DNA of 64,000 nt. Source: Blautia luti. GTDB taxonomy: Bacteria > Bacillota > Clostridia > Lachnospirales > Lachnospiraceae. How positions within the stretch are numbered: the first letter of the stretch is position 1; each line of letters opens with the position of its first letter. Of the stretch, positions 44,255 to 53,231 are shown piece by piece. Position numbers and translations under genes: made by a program. A model generated the notes under the pieces. It had not been told where the DNA came from and made no database searches. It saw only the letters and a program-made list of their open reading frames with translations. The stretch spans positions 1 through 64,000 of the forward strand of contig NZ_JAAITI010000004.1 in NCBI RefSeq assembly GCF_013304735.1, read 5' to 3'.

Positions 44255-45499
44255 TTATTCCGGCATTACGATCTTACCTGCGATCGCACAGGCTGCTGCA
44301 GTTTTCGGAGATGCCAGATAGATCTGAACCTTGGAAGTTCCCATACGTCCCAGGAAATTACGGTTGTTGGTTGCCACAACCTTCTCCCCGTCTGTCAGGA
44401 TTCCGCCGGTTCTTCCACAGCAAAGTCCGCATCCCGGATGTGTGATGATGGCACCTGCCTCAGCAAGCGTATCCAGAATACCAAGTTCAATGGCCTGACG
44501 GTAGATCTTGCGGCTTGCAGGAGTTACGATCAGTTTTACAAAGTCTGCAACTTTTTTGCCCTTCAGGACTTCTGCTGCTGCCATCAGATCTTCCAGACGT
44601 CCGTTTGTACAGGAACCGATAAATACCTGATCGATGGTCTCACCCTGAAGCTCGCTGACATCACGGATCTTGTCCACCTGTGACGGACAAGCCATAACCG
44701 GTACAAAATCCTCTGCCTTATAAGTCATGGTCTTCATATAAACGGCATCCTCATCGCCTACAAGACTCTTCTGGAACTCATCAAGCTCTGTCTCACAGTA
44801 AGCAGCAGTCTTCTCATCCGGTGTGAAAAGTGCACATTTTGCACCTGCCTCGATCGCCATGTTTGCCATGGTCATACGACTTGCCACAGACATGTTCTCA
44901 ATGGTGCTTCCGGAAAATTCCAGTGCACGATAAGTCGCACCATCTGCACGAAGGTCGCCAATCAGGCGGAGGATGATATCCTTGGACATCACATTCTCCG
45001 GAAGTTCTCCGTCGATCACAACTTTAATGGTTTCCGGAACTTTGATCCACATGGTTCCTGTTCCCAGGATGCTGGCCATCTCTGTATATCCGATACCGGA
45101 AGAAAATGCACCGACACATCCGTAAGTGGTAGTGTGGCTATCTGTACCAAATACGATATTGCCAGGTTTTACGTAACCGGCCTCTGTCATCAACTGGTGG
45201 CAGATACCGTCACTTCTGTGCACGTTTTTCATACCATATTTGGCTGCAAAAGCATCTCCCACATGGAAATGTCTGGTGTCGTCCTGCTGGCTTGCAGGTA
45301 CAAGATGGTCATAGATCAGAACAACTTTGTCCGGATCCCAGAGTTTCTGAAAGCCCATCTCCTCGAATTTGTCCGCTACAAACGGAATAAAGATATCATG
45401 GATCATCACTCTGTCAACATTGACCGTCACGATATCGCCAGGCTTTACTGCTTTGCCTGTGTTATGTCTGATAATTTTCTCAATGATCGTCTCACCCAT
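44255..45499 (-). CDS. Aconitase/LeuC-family dehydratase large subunit 1
   Basis: 414 residues, the length of stand-alone large subunits of the 3-isopropylmalate isomerase/homoaconitase/dimethylmalate dehydratase group. Motifs are DHLVPAS, FGTDSHTTTYG, FIGSCTNGRLEDL (first cluster Cys) and HPGCGLCCGRTGG (the other two). It pairs with the small subunit encoded 20 bases upstream. Leucine biosynthesis genes (leuA, leuB) are absent from the window and the small subunit lacks the isopropylmalate motif, so the substrate could be isopropylmalate, homocitrate-like, citramalate or 2,3-dimethylmalate. Confidence 0.88.
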   Translation of the reverse strand: MGETIIEKIIRHNTGKAVKPGDIVTVNVDRVMIHDIFIPFVADKFEEMGFQKLWDPDKVVLIYDHLVPASQQDDTRHFHVGDAFAAKYGMKNVHRSDGICHQLMTEAGYVKPGNIVFGTDSHTTTYGCVGAFSSGIGYTEMASILGTGTMWIKVPETIKVVIDGELPENVMSKDIILRLIGDLRADGATYRALEFSGSTIENMSVASRMTMANMAIEAGAKCALFTPDEKTAAYCETELDEFQKSLVGDEDAVYMKTMTYKAEDFVPVMACPSQVDKIRDVSELQGETIDQVFIGSCTNGRLEDLMAAAEVLKGKKVADFVKLIVTPASRKIYRQAIELGILDTLAEAGAIITHPGCGLCCGRTGGILTDGEKVVATNNRNFLGRMGTSKVQIYLASPKTAAACAIAGKIVMPE

Positions 45500-45518
45500 T
45501 ATTTCTCTCCTTTCCGTC

Positions 45519-46010
45519 TTAGTCCAGACCGTTCAGTTTACGCATGGCTTTTACAAGTCCGCCAGCCTGAATAATATCCATCAGATTCTCCGGAAGAGAA
45601 GCAATCGGGTACTGTTTTCCGTTATGGTCTACATGCTCGTTCATCACAACTGTAACTTCATCTCCCTCTTTCACATTGTCGTGAAGATCCGGCTGTTCGA
45701 TAAGAAGAAGGCCGTTGTTGATGGAGTTGCGGAAAAAGATCCGGGCAAAAGATTTCGCAATAACACACTGTACGCCCAGTGCTTTAATGATCTCCGGTGC
45801 CTGCTCTCTGGAGGAACCGCAGCCGAAGTTCTTTCCTGCTACAATAATGTCACCTTTCTGGATCTGTCCTGCCAGCTCCGGGCGAAGGGGACTGAATCCG
45901 TACTGTTTCATATCGTCAATGGTTTTCAGCGCCAGATACTCGGTCGGAATGATGATATCGGTGTCAATATCATCGCCCAGTACCCACACTTTTCCTGTAA
46001 ATGCTTCCAT
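45519..46010 (-). CDS. Aconitase/LeuD-family dehydratase small subunit 1
   Basis: 163 residues. The swivel domain carries VWVLGDDIDTDIIIPTEYL, GKNFGCGSSREQAPE and ARIFFRNSINNGL. The specificity loop after IIPTEY reads YLAL; characterised isopropylmalate isomerases have YLRT, and Methanocaldococcus homoaconitase has YLVY. This small subunit therefore does not fit either textbook class. The second of two LeuCD-like pairs encoded in tandem. Confidence 0.88.
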   Translation of the reverse strand: MEAFTGKVWVLGDDIDTDIIIPTEYLALKTIDDMKQYGFSPLRPELAGQIQKGDIIVAGKNFGCGSSREQAPEIIKALGVQCVIAKSFARIFFRNSINNGLLLIEQPDLHDNVKEGDEVTVVMNEHVDHNGKQYPIASLPENLMDIIQAGGLVKAMRKLNGLD

Positions 46011-46054
46011 ATGTATATTCTCCTGTTTATTCCTGAATATCTTTTCTGAGGTTT

Positions 46055-47305
46055 TTATACTCTGTCTGCAGTTGCGATCTCACCTGCAATGGCAGATGCG
46101 GTAACCGTTGCCGCAGATCCCAGATAAACCTTGGAGCTCGGATGTCCGGCACGTCCCTTGAAGTTACGTGTTCCGGTGCTGATAAGAACCTCGTTCTCAC
46201 CGATCACACCCTGGCAGCTTCCCCAGCATACACTGCAGTTCGGGTTCATCACAATAGCGCCTGCTTCCATGAAGATATCGATCAGGCCTTCTTTTAATGC
46301 CTGGCGGTAGATGGTCTGGCTTGCAGGAACGACCAGGAAACGAACGCCTTCTGCAACTTTTTTACCCTTGATCACCTCTGCGCCTACACGGAGGTCTTCA
46401 ATACGGCCGTTGTTACAGGAGCCAAGAAATGCCTCGTTGATCTTGATGCCGCAGGTTTCCTCAGCCGGAACTACATTGTCAACGAAGTCCGGTTTCGCTA
46501 CAACCGGGCGTACTTTGGAAAGATCGAAGGTGTACTCTCTTGCGTAAACAGCATCCGGATCGCTGTGATATACAGCTTTTGGTTCACGGCCATGCTCTTT
46601 CAGATATTCCAGAGCCTTGTCATCTGCCTCAAAGATTCCAGTCTTCGCACCGGCCTCAACAGCCATGTTGCAGAGAGCCATACGGTCGCTGATGCTTAAT
46701 GTTTTGGCGCCTTCGCCGGTAAACTCCATTGCCTGATAATTACATCCGTTTGCTCCGATCTCTCCGATAATGGTAAGGATTAGATCTCTTGCATAAACAC
46801 CCTCAGGAAGTTTCCCTGTCAGGTTGAATTTCACAGTTTCCGGTACCATAACCCAGGAAGTTCCGGTTACCATTCCATAAAGAAAGTCTGTACATCCTAC
46901 ACCGGTACCGAAAGCGCCAAGTGCTCCATAAGAACAGGTATGGCTGTCTGCACCAAAGATCAGCTGTCCCGGACGGACATAATTCTCGATCATGATCTGA
47001 TGACACACGCCTTTTCCTTCCCAGAAATCAATGTTGTTCTCTCTTGCAAAATCTCTCATTTTTTTCTGGGATGCTGCTGTTTTCGGGCTGTCAGACGGTA
47101 CATTGTGGTCTACGATAAATACCAGTTTCTTTGTATCTGCGATATGTGGATTTTTTAATTTGTTGTTGTACATGTCAACAGTCAGATGTGTGGTTCCGTC
47201 ATTGCTCATCAGATGATCCAGCTGGACCGTATAGATATCTCCAGGTTTTACGCTGTCCACACCGGCTGCTGCCGCGATGATTTTTTCTGCGATCGTCATT
47301 CCCAT
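46055..47305 (-). CDS. Aconitase/LeuC-family dehydratase large subunit 2
   Basis: 416 residues, a clear paralogue of the large subunit at 44255-45499. It has VDHNVPSDSPK, FGADSHTCSYG, FLGSCNNGRIEDL (Asn in place of the usual Thr in GSCTN) and NPNCSVCWGSCQG for the remaining cluster ligands. The ATG at 47305 follows GAGGAGGAA, which overlaps the end of its small-subunit gene. It forms a pair with the small subunit at 47309-47791. Confidence 0.88.
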   Translation of the reverse strand: MGMTIAEKIIAAAAGVDSVKPGDIYTVQLDHLMSNDGTTHLTVDMYNNKLKNPHIADTKKLVFIVDHNVPSDSPKTAASQKKMRDFARENNIDFWEGKGVCHQIMIENYVRPGQLIFGADSHTCSYGALGAFGTGVGCTDFLYGMVTGTSWVMVPETVKFNLTGKLPEGVYARDLILTIIGEIGANGCNYQAMEFTGEGAKTLSISDRMALCNMAVEAGAKTGIFEADDKALEYLKEHGREPKAVYHSDPDAVYAREYTFDLSKVRPVVAKPDFVDNVVPAEETCGIKINEAFLGSCNNGRIEDLRVGAEVIKGKKVAEGVRFLVVPASQTIYRQALKEGLIDIFMEAGAIVMNPNCSVCWGSCQGVIGENEVLISTGTRNFKGRAGHPSSKVYLGSAATVTASAIAGEIATADRV

Positions 47306-47308
47306 CTC

Positions 47309-47791
47309 TTATTCCTCCTCACGGTTCAGAGAAGCGATAAGTCCTCCCTGATTCAGTATATTCTGCATGTATTCCGGCAGTTTTGTGCAGGAATAAGTCT
47401 TTCCGTTGGCAACCGCTGTTCCCTCGGACATATGAAGCTCCATGGTATCTCCGGTCTTCACATCATCCGGGAGGTCCTTACAGACAATTGCCGGAAGTCC
47501 GATATTGATGGCATTGCGGAAGAAAATACGGGCAAAAGATTTCGCAATGACTGCCTTTACTCCAAGTGCCTTAAGAACGCCCGGTGCCTGTTCTCTGGAA
47601 GATCCGCATCCGAAGTTCTCTCCTCCCACTACAAAATCTCCCGGTTTCACCTTCTTGGAAAAATCCGGATCCAGTGACTCAAATGTGTGACTCTTCATCT
47701 CATCCAGATTCGGCAGAAGCAGGTACTGGGATGCAATGATCTGATCGGTATCGAGGTCATTATGAAATTTAAAAATTGTTCCCTTATCCAT
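47309..47791 (-). CDS. Aconitase/LeuD-family dehydratase small subunit 2
   Basis: About 160 residues from the ATG at 47791 (AAAGGAAC upstream); an upstream in-frame extension has no ribosome binding site. Motifs are NDLDTDQIIASQYL, GENFGCGSSREQAPG and ARIFFRNAINIGLP. The specificity loop reads YLLL, different from YLRT (isopropylmalate) and from the YLAL of its paralogue, so the two pairs may have different substrates. First gene of the four-gene operon. Confidence 0.87.
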   Translation of the reverse strand: MDKGTIFKFHNDLDTDQIIASQYLLLPNLDEMKSHTFESLDPDFSKKVKPGDFVVGGENFGCGSSREQAPGVLKALGVKAVIAKSFARIFFRNAINIGLPAIVCKDLPDDVKTGDTMELHMSEGTAVANGKTYSCTKLPEYMQNILNQGGLIASLNREEE

Positions 47792-47930
47792 AAAACAAGT
47801 TCCTTTCTGATTGTTATCCATTTCCGGGTCAACATTCCTCTGTTACCCTTTTCGTCCTATATTCTAACACAAAACGTCATATAATTAAAATGTATATTTT
47901 TAATACTTAATATAACTTTAGGTTATAAAG

Positions 47931-49067
47931 TCATTTCCCTGTGATCAGCGCAAAATATCCCCACTCCCACAGAAGCTCTTCAAAACTGTTCTCAAGATAT
48001 TCCCGGATATCGTCTTCCTCATATCCGGTCATTCTGGAGATCACTACCATATAATCCCGGAGTGTTTCGTAGGGAAGAGATCCCCGTCCCTCTTTCTGCC
48101 ACCGGAGAAAAACAGCCTGGCGAATGGTGGCATATTCCATACCGATCCACTGCATATGAACCAGGGCATCTTCCAGATCTCCTTCTGATGTCAGAAGATC
48201 CGAATATACTTCGTTGGTAAGAAAGCTTCGGAGAAGATTTTCATATGCACGAAGTTCCCGGTAAAAATCCTCCCAGGCTTCCGTCATTTCCTCTTCCTCA
48301 TACTCTTCCGATAATTCCTCCGCCAACTCCGTCACCGGCTCCAGATACTTCCGGTAAAGTCCCTCTTTCCGGTAATTTACAGCCAGGTCCTGCAAAAGTT
48401 CATTGCATTCGTCCATAGTATCCAGAACAGGCAGGTCTATCTCGCTGATAGCTCTTTCCAGCTGGTGAATTGTCTTCTCTGAAAAATAATCTTCCACAAG
48501 CTCTGTGGTAAGCGGCGTGTTCCGGTGAAGTTCCTTCAGAACATAAAAACTTTCAAGAAGGGTTTCCTCCGGTGTTTTTTCAGTATCCATTATAAGATCC
48601 ATAACCTTCCGGCGCACAAGAAAAAGCGGCTGTTCCTTTTCTTTTGGAGTTTCCGGAAAAGCGATTCTTTTCTTCTCCTTCCAGATGTCCAGGACAGCCG
48701 GGCAACAGGGCATCATGGTCGCTTCCTTATGATCCTGAAATTCATGGATCTCCCTTGGAAAAATCTGGCAGGTCTCTGAAAGCATCGAATCCCCATAAGC
48801 ACTTACCAGATAGCACAGTCTGTTCTTTGCCAGGAAAGGACAGTCGTGCTCTTCCGTCATCTTCATGATCCGGCTGCCGTCCTTTTTCATGGTATAGGCC
48901 TGCAGGCAGCTTCTGTGTCCGGGCACCTCTGACGGCGGCTGGATGGTTTTCCAGTTTCTGTAGGTTTCATCATCTATGTTGATCTTCCATTCCCTGCAGC
49001 AGCTGATGGTGCATTTGTCTGCAATACAGGTAAATTCGTCGTAATAATCAGGTTTTAATAATTCCAT
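47931..49067 (-). CDS. fliB: FliB-type lysine-N-methylase
   Basis: About 378 residues from the ATG at 49067, preceded by GGAGGAAAC. The N-terminal cysteine set DEFTCIADKCTISCCREW, then DCPFLAKNRLCYLVS, ETCQIFPREI and MMPCCPAVLDIW is the FliB signature; the family probably holds an Fe-S cluster and methylates flagellin lysines. The rest is helical and acidic. No flagellar genes are in the window, so a non-flagellin target is possible. It stands alone. Confidence 0.85.
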   Translation of the reverse strand: MELLKPDYYDEFTCIADKCTISCCREWKINIDDETYRNWKTIQPPSEVPGHRSCLQAYTMKKDGSRIMKMTEEHDCPFLAKNRLCYLVSAYGDSMLSETCQIFPREIHEFQDHKEATMMPCCPAVLDIWKEKKRIAFPETPKEKEQPLFLVRRKVMDLIMDTEKTPEETLLESFYVLKELHRNTPLTTELVEDYFSEKTIHQLERAISEIDLPVLDTMDECNELLQDLAVNYRKEGLYRKYLEPVTELAEELSEEYEEEEMTEAWEDFYRELRAYENLLRSFLTNEVYSDLLTSEGDLEDALVHMQWIGMEYATIRQAVFLRWQKEGRGSLPYETLRDYMVVISRMTGYEEDDIREYLENSFEELLWEWGYFALITGK

Positions 49068-49161
49068 GTTTCCTCCATATTCTTTATTTTTCAGCTCCAA
49101 TGTCTCCTGTTTGCAAAATGGACATGAGCTGACATGTTTTATTTTTCCCCATAAACACAGA

Positions 49162-49183
49162 AAAGCGGAATTCTATCCGCTTT
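49162..49183 (-). terminator. Hairpin after the MATE transporter gene
   Basis: AAAGCGGA/TCCGCTTT with a 6-base loop, about 25 bases past the MATE stop. Only a short T-stretch follows on the minus strand. Confidence 0.6.
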
Positions 49184-49207
49184 CTCTGATATTCTGTGTA
49201 TTCGTTT

Positions 49208-50575
49208 TTATTCTGCATTCTCTCCCAAAAGTTGTCTGTGCACCTTCCGCCTTACAAACCAGAAACAGGTCACCTGCATGATGATCGTAAGGATCCATGA
49301 TGCCGGATAAGAAATAAACAGTACTTTCAGTGATCTGTGAGCCGGGAAAATTCCGAAGATCCACACAATTCGAAGGCCGACCGTTCCGATAATAGACAGG
49401 ATCATCGGCACACCGGAGCGTCCCATTCCACGCAGTGCTCCCGGAAACAGATCCATCTGTCCGCAGAGGAAATAAGTAACTGTGGTATAGGCAAGGATCT
49501 CCATTCCGCACTGGATAACCTCCGGATCTTCCGTATAGATTTTCAGAAGCTGCGGGCCAAAGAAATATGCTCCACATCCCATGGCAAAGGACACCACAAA
49601 GGACAGGATCAGACAATCCACCAGCACCCGGTCCATACGTTTCGGTTTCCGAACACCGTAATTCTGGCTGGTAAAACTCATACATGCCTGGGTAACCGAA
49701 TTCACGGACACATACAGAAATCCAAAAATATTATTGGCTGCTGTATATCCTGCCATAGCAATGGAACCAAAGGAGTTTACAGAAGACTGAAGAAGTACAT
49801 TGGAAAAATTGATCACTGTACTCTGGATCCCGGCAGGCAGTCCCACCTGGAAGATCTGCTTCAGGTACTCTCCCTTTATGGACAGTTTTGAAAAACGCAG
49901 CTGATAGCTTCCCTCTGTCTGATACAGACACCGAAGGACAAGAATGCAGGAGATCAGCTGAGAGATCACCGTTCCGATTCCCACACCGGCCACGCTTAAA
50001 TGACACACGATCACGAAAAACAGATTCAAAAGCGCATTGGCACAGCCGGAAATGATCAGAAAGACCAGCGGCCGCTTGGTATCTCCCACAGCACGCAGGA
50101 TCGCCGCACCATAGTTATACAGCATAAAAAACGGCATTCCCAGGAAATAAATACGCATATAAAGAGTAGAAAGATCGATCACATCGTCCGGTGTATCCAT
50201 CAGTTCCAGGCAGATCCTGGCAAAGAGCACTCCCAGAAATGCCATGATGACCCCGCTGACCAGAGCCAGTAAGATCGATGTATGTACTGTTTCTGACATT
50301 TCTTCATCCTTACCGGCAGCATAAAATCTGGCTGCCAGCACATTGGCACCAAGAGAGATCCCGATAAAAAGGTTGGTAAACACATTGATCAGTGCGGTAG
50401 TGGAGCCTACTGCCGCCAGTGCCTCACTTCCGCTGAAACGTCCCACTACCACGATATCCACTGCATTGAACATCAGCTGCAGGATACCGGACAGCATCAG
50501 CGGCAGTGAAAACGAGATCAGCTTGTCCATGATCGACCCATTGCACATATCGATCTCATACTTGTTTTTTTTCAC
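49208..50575 (-). CDS. MATE-family multidrug/cation exporter
   Basis: About 455 residues with 12 transmembrane segments in two homologous MatE halves (LISFSLPLMLSGILQLMFNAVDIVVVGRFSG and LKQIFQVGLPAGIQSTVINFSNVLLQ). I place the start at the GTG at 50575 because GGGGGA lies 7 bases upstream; an ATG five codons earlier is also possible, and the transcript probably starts only ~30 bases upstream. It exports cationic drugs or metabolites using a Na+ or H+ gradient. The substrate is not predictable. Confidence 0.92.
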   Translation of the reverse strand: MKKNKYEIDMCNGSIMDKLISFSLPLMLSGILQLMFNAVDIVVVGRFSGSEALAAVGSTTALINVFTNLFIGISLGANVLAARFYAAGKDEEMSETVHTSILLALVSGVIMAFLGVLFARICLELMDTPDDVIDLSTLYMRIYFLGMPFFMLYNYGAAILRAVGDTKRPLVFLIISGCANALLNLFFVIVCHLSVAGVGIGTVISQLISCILVLRCLYQTEGSYQLRFSKLSIKGEYLKQIFQVGLPAGIQSTVINFSNVLLQSSVNSFGSIAMAGYTAANNIFGFLYVSVNSVTQACMSFTSQNYGVRKPKRMDRVLVDCLILSFVVSFAMGCGAYFFGPQLLKIYTEDPEVIQCGMEILAYTTVTYFLCGQMDLFPGALRGMGRSGVPMILSIIGTVGLRIVWIFGIFPAHRSLKVLFISYPASWILTIIMQVTCFWFVRRKVHRQLLGENAE

Positions 50576-50610
50576 GATTTCATCCCCCATAATCATACTT
50601 ACATAAAAAT

Positions 50611-50640
50611 ATTATAGCACCTTTCGTCGAAAAGCTACAA
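50611..50640 (-). promoter_or_regulatory. Promoter of the MATE gene
   Basis: On the minus strand TTGTAG, 18 bases, TATAAT. It ends about 35 bases upstream of the GTG start. Confidence 0.65.
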
Positions 50641-50667
50641 TGAAATATTTTCATGGAGAATATGCAG

Positions 50668-50692
50668 CGGCTGCATAAAATACGCAGCCGCA
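50668..50692. repeat. GC-rich hairpin after the collagen-like gene
   Basis: GCGGCTGC/GCAGCCGC with a 9-base loop, 25 bases past the collagen-like gene stop. It probably ends that transcript, although no T-run follows on the minus strand. Confidence 0.55.
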
Positions 50693-50716
50693 CAGTAACG
50701 TGTGTTTATCATTTCA

Positions 50717-51259
50717 CTATCTTTCCAGGAGTCCTGCATCACGAAGGTTTGCAAGAAGTGCATTAAAATCCTCCACAATATCATCTACGCTTGTTGCATT
50801 TCCCACAGCAGCTGCCGGAGTTACTGTTCCAGCAGGACCGGTGGCTCCCGCTGCTCCTGCTGGACCAGTGGCTCCTGTTGGGCCGATTGCTCCCGCTGGG
50901 CCAGTGGCTCCGATTGCACCAGCCGGACCTGTTGCTCCCACCGGACCGATGACTCCCGCCGGACCCGTTGCTCCTGTTGCTCCCGTCGGACCTGTTACTC
51001 CTGCCGGACCCGTTGCTCCCGTATATCCCTGTATTCCCGGTTCCCCCTGCGGCCCCTGAGGGCCCATAGGACCAGGGACTCCCGGACAGCCTCTGGGGCC
51101 GGTTGGTCCTGTAGGTCCCACAGGGCCTGGGCAGCCTCTTGTTCCACATCTGTCACATCCACAGGAACTATGATTTCCATAACAGGACATACAGGACAAA
51201 TCCTCATGACTGTCCTGCTGCATTTCCATTTCCTTACGTTTTCGATGCCTGAACAGCAT
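50717..51259 (-). CDS. Collagen-like (GXY-repeat) spore-surface protein, BclA-like
   Basis: 180 residues. The N-terminal ~38 residues are charged and Cys-rich ([18 protein letters not shown]). Then come 36 uninterrupted Gly-X-Y triplets, mostly GPT, GAT, GPA and GPV. The C-terminal region of ~35 residues ([30 protein letters not shown]) is common at the end of clostridial BclA-type proteins. Such proteins trimerise and form exosporium filaments, often O-glycosylated on Thr. A sporulation-type promoter sits 37 bases upstream and a glycosyltransferase gene lies just before it. All long frames in the other registers here are repeat artefacts. Confidence 0.88.
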   Translation of the reverse strand: MLFRHRKRKEMEMQQDSHEDLSCMSCYGNHSSCGCDRCGTRGCPGPVGPTGPTGPRGCPGVPGPMGPQGPQGEPGIQGYTGATGPAGVTGPTGATGATGPAGVIGPVGATGPAGAIGATGPAGAIGPTGATGPAGAAGATGPAGTVTPAAAVGNATSVDDIVEDFNALLANLRDAGLLER

Positions 51260-51295
51260 TCTTCGATCACCTCATAGGAAAATAACTTTCCCTAC

Positions 51296-51322
51296 AGTAT
51301 ATGACAACAGCTTTTACCTGTG
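51296..51322 (-). promoter_or_regulatory. Sporulation-type (SigK/SigE) promoter
   Basis: On the minus strand CACA, then CATATACT 15-16 bases later, fits the SigK pattern (AC, 16-17 bases, CATAnnnT) and is close to SigE. It lies immediately upstream of the collagen-like gene. Confidence 0.5.
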
Positions 51323-51381
51323 CATAGGATCCCCGCAAGCCTGTACCCTGCCAGGAAAATATAATAAATATGTCTTTCTTT

Positions 51382-52461
51382 TTATGCCAGACCATATTTT
51401 TCCCGGAAATATTTCTGGTCATACAATACTCCCGAATCTTCCGGCTTCAGCTCCATTGCTTTCTTATGAAAAAAGAATGCCTGCTCCGGACATCCCATTT
51501 TATCATAACAAACGCAAAGCTGCATATATGGCACAAACCCATGATACTCAGCCATAAAAAATCCACCCTTTTTCTTATCTGAAGGCACAGTAAGCGCCTG
51601 CCCGTACCAGTAGGCAGCCTGTCTGGGCAGCTCTCTTTCCAGAAAGATCTTACCGACCTCACAGCAGATTTCCGCCCTCGGCACATCCATAGTCAGACTG
51701 TACAAAAAAGCTTCCAGTGCGGACTTTTTCTCTCCCATTTTCCGGTAGCACTGTCCAAGTACAAAACAGGCATCGATCTTATTTTCCAGCCATCCGGACG
51801 GATTTTTCAGGAACTCCACCAACACAGCCTCTGCCTCCGGATATCGCTGATGATAATACAGTTCTCTCCCATAATAAAGCTGATGTCTGGGTTCCAGCTT
51901 TTCTCCTCCTGCCAGCATTTTTTCATAAATGCGGAGATTACGGTCCGGATCACCTTTTCCACATTTCCGGTGCCGGATCACCACATCTGAATAGATGATG
52001 TTTCCCTCCGGAATCACAGTTTCATGAACTGCCCCATTCCATCTGAAATTTCTGGATGTTTTCATTATCCGCTCCCGAAAATAAGAAAATGTTGTTCTCC
52101 CGCTCTGGTCAAACCCTGCCGCATATTCCATCATTACAACATCTGTTCCGGGATCCAGAGCTTCTTTAAGACTCTTCAGTTTTTCCAGATTTTCTTCATT
52201 CAGGACATCATCCGCATCCATCCACATCCAGTAATCGGTGCGGACTTTTTCCAGAAGAAAATTACGCGGAGCAGAAAAATCGTCACACCAGGGAAAATCA
52301 TACACCAGCGACGTATACTGCTCCGCAATCTCTTTTGTTCTGTCTGAAGAACCGGTATCTGCGATCAGGATCGCATCCATCACCTGAGAAACCGGCTTCA
52401 AGATTCTCTCAAGAACTGCTTCTTCATTTTTTACGATCATACAGAGACTGAGGGAAATCAT
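51382..52461 (-). CDS. Family 2 glycosyltransferase with TPR-like C-terminus
   Basis: 359 residues. The GT-A domain (1-~215) begins ISLSLCMIVKNEEAVLERIL, with ADTGSSDRT and the metal-binding WMDADDVL, then RWNGAVHETV. Residues ~220-350 are TPR-like helical repeats (YYGRELYYHQRYPEAEAVL, ACFVLGQCYRKMGEKKSALEAF, QLCVCYDKMGCPEQAFFFHKKAMEL). This architecture is that of SgtA-like glycosyltransferases. Its neighbour is the collagen-like gene, as sgtA is next to bclA3 in Clostridioides difficile, so glycosylation of that protein is likely. Confidence 0.9.
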   Translation of the reverse strand: MISLSLCMIVKNEEAVLERILKPVSQVMDAILIADTGSSDRTKEIAEQYTSLVYDFPWCDDFSAPRNFLLEKVRTDYWMWMDADDVLNEENLEKLKSLKEALDPGTDVVMMEYAAGFDQSGRTTFSYFRERIMKTSRNFRWNGAVHETVIPEGNIIYSDVVIRHRKCGKGDPDRNLRIYEKMLAGGEKLEPRHQLYYGRELYYHQRYPEAEAVLVEFLKNPSGWLENKIDACFVLGQCYRKMGEKKSALEAFLYSLTMDVPRAEICCEVGKIFLERELPRQAAYWYGQALTVPSDKKKGGFFMAEYHGFVPYMQLCVCYDKMGCPEQAFFFHKKAMELKPEDSGVLYDQKYFREKYGLA

Positions 52462-52565
52462 ATTTCAGGATCCTTCGGATTTTTATAATATTTATGCCAT
52501 TCCCATCAGTTCTATACCTTCTGTCAGTGTACAGCTTCTGCTTTCGGATAAAGCTGAGCTCATCC

Positions 52566-53216
52566 TCATCTCACCAACTGTGGTATATCCTCTATATGTT
52601 CTGCAAGATGATCTGCCCCGTTCAGCTCCCCTCTCTCACCATATCCATACAGGCATCCTATAAATGGGCTTTTGCAGGCTCTGGCACATTCCAGATCCTG
52701 CCTCCTGTCTCCGACCACCAGATAAGGACCTGTATATTCCCGAATGATTTCCTGCACAATCTCTGTCTTTGGACGGAATCCATACGATTCGCAGTCATAA
52801 AAATGATCGAACCATCGTTCCATCCCAAATTCCTTCCAGTGCGCCTCACGATAGGAAGCTTTACAGTTGCTTAAGATCACAAGATGATATCCCCGGTTCT
52901 TCAAGGCTGTAAGCATCTCCTCTGCTCCCGGATACCACACAGCCTTATGTTTCCTGATCTGTCTGACCATCAGGTCTCCTACCATCCTGCTTGCCTGCTC
53001 TTTATAGCTCTGATCCAGCTCCGGCAAAAATGTATTCCACATCTCCTTACTGTTAAATCCCAGCCAGCCGGCAATTTCCGATGAGCTTATCTCCCGTTCT
53101 TCTGCAGCCTTCTGCTCTGTCAGCCACTGATAGGTTTCACGAAATGCCGGTTCATAGATTCCAAGGGTATGATGGATCGTTCCATCATAATCGAATATGA
53201 TCGTTTTTGTCATCAT
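52566..53216 (-). CDS. HAD-superfamily hydrolase
   Basis: 216 residues. Motif I IIFDYDGTIHH, a helical cap, motif II VILSNCKAS, a Lys in GFRPKTEI (motif III) and motif IV LVVGDRRQDLECA. It is a phosphoglycolate-phosphatase-like phosphatase of unknown substrate. It follows ribH by 15 bases, so it may be carried at the end of the riboflavin operon. A role as the pathway's pyrimidine phosphatase is attractive, since that step is filled by HAD enzymes in other bacteria, but is not shown. Confidence 0.85.
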   Translation of the reverse strand: MMTKTIIFDYDGTIHHTLGIYEPAFRETYQWLTEQKAAEEREISSSEIAGWLGFNSKEMWNTFLPELDQSYKEQASRMVGDLMVRQIRKHKAVWYPGAEEMLTALKNRGYHLVILSNCKASYREAHWKEFGMERWFDHFYDCESYGFRPKTEIVQEIIREYTGPYLVVGDRRQDLECARACKSPFIGCLYGYGERGELNGADHLAEHIEDIPQLVR

Positions 53217-53231
53217 TTATTTTCCTGTCTT

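Noticed and set aside
44255-47791. Naming both pairs leuCD of leucine biosynthesis
   Set aside because: No leuA or leuB nearby and the small subunits lack the YLRT loop, so a neutral family name was used.
50700-51277. Several long overlapping frames rich in Ser/Arg/Gly/Pro
   Set aside because: These arise because the GXY codon repeat leaves other frames open. Only the minus-strand collagen frame has a ribosome binding site and known domains.
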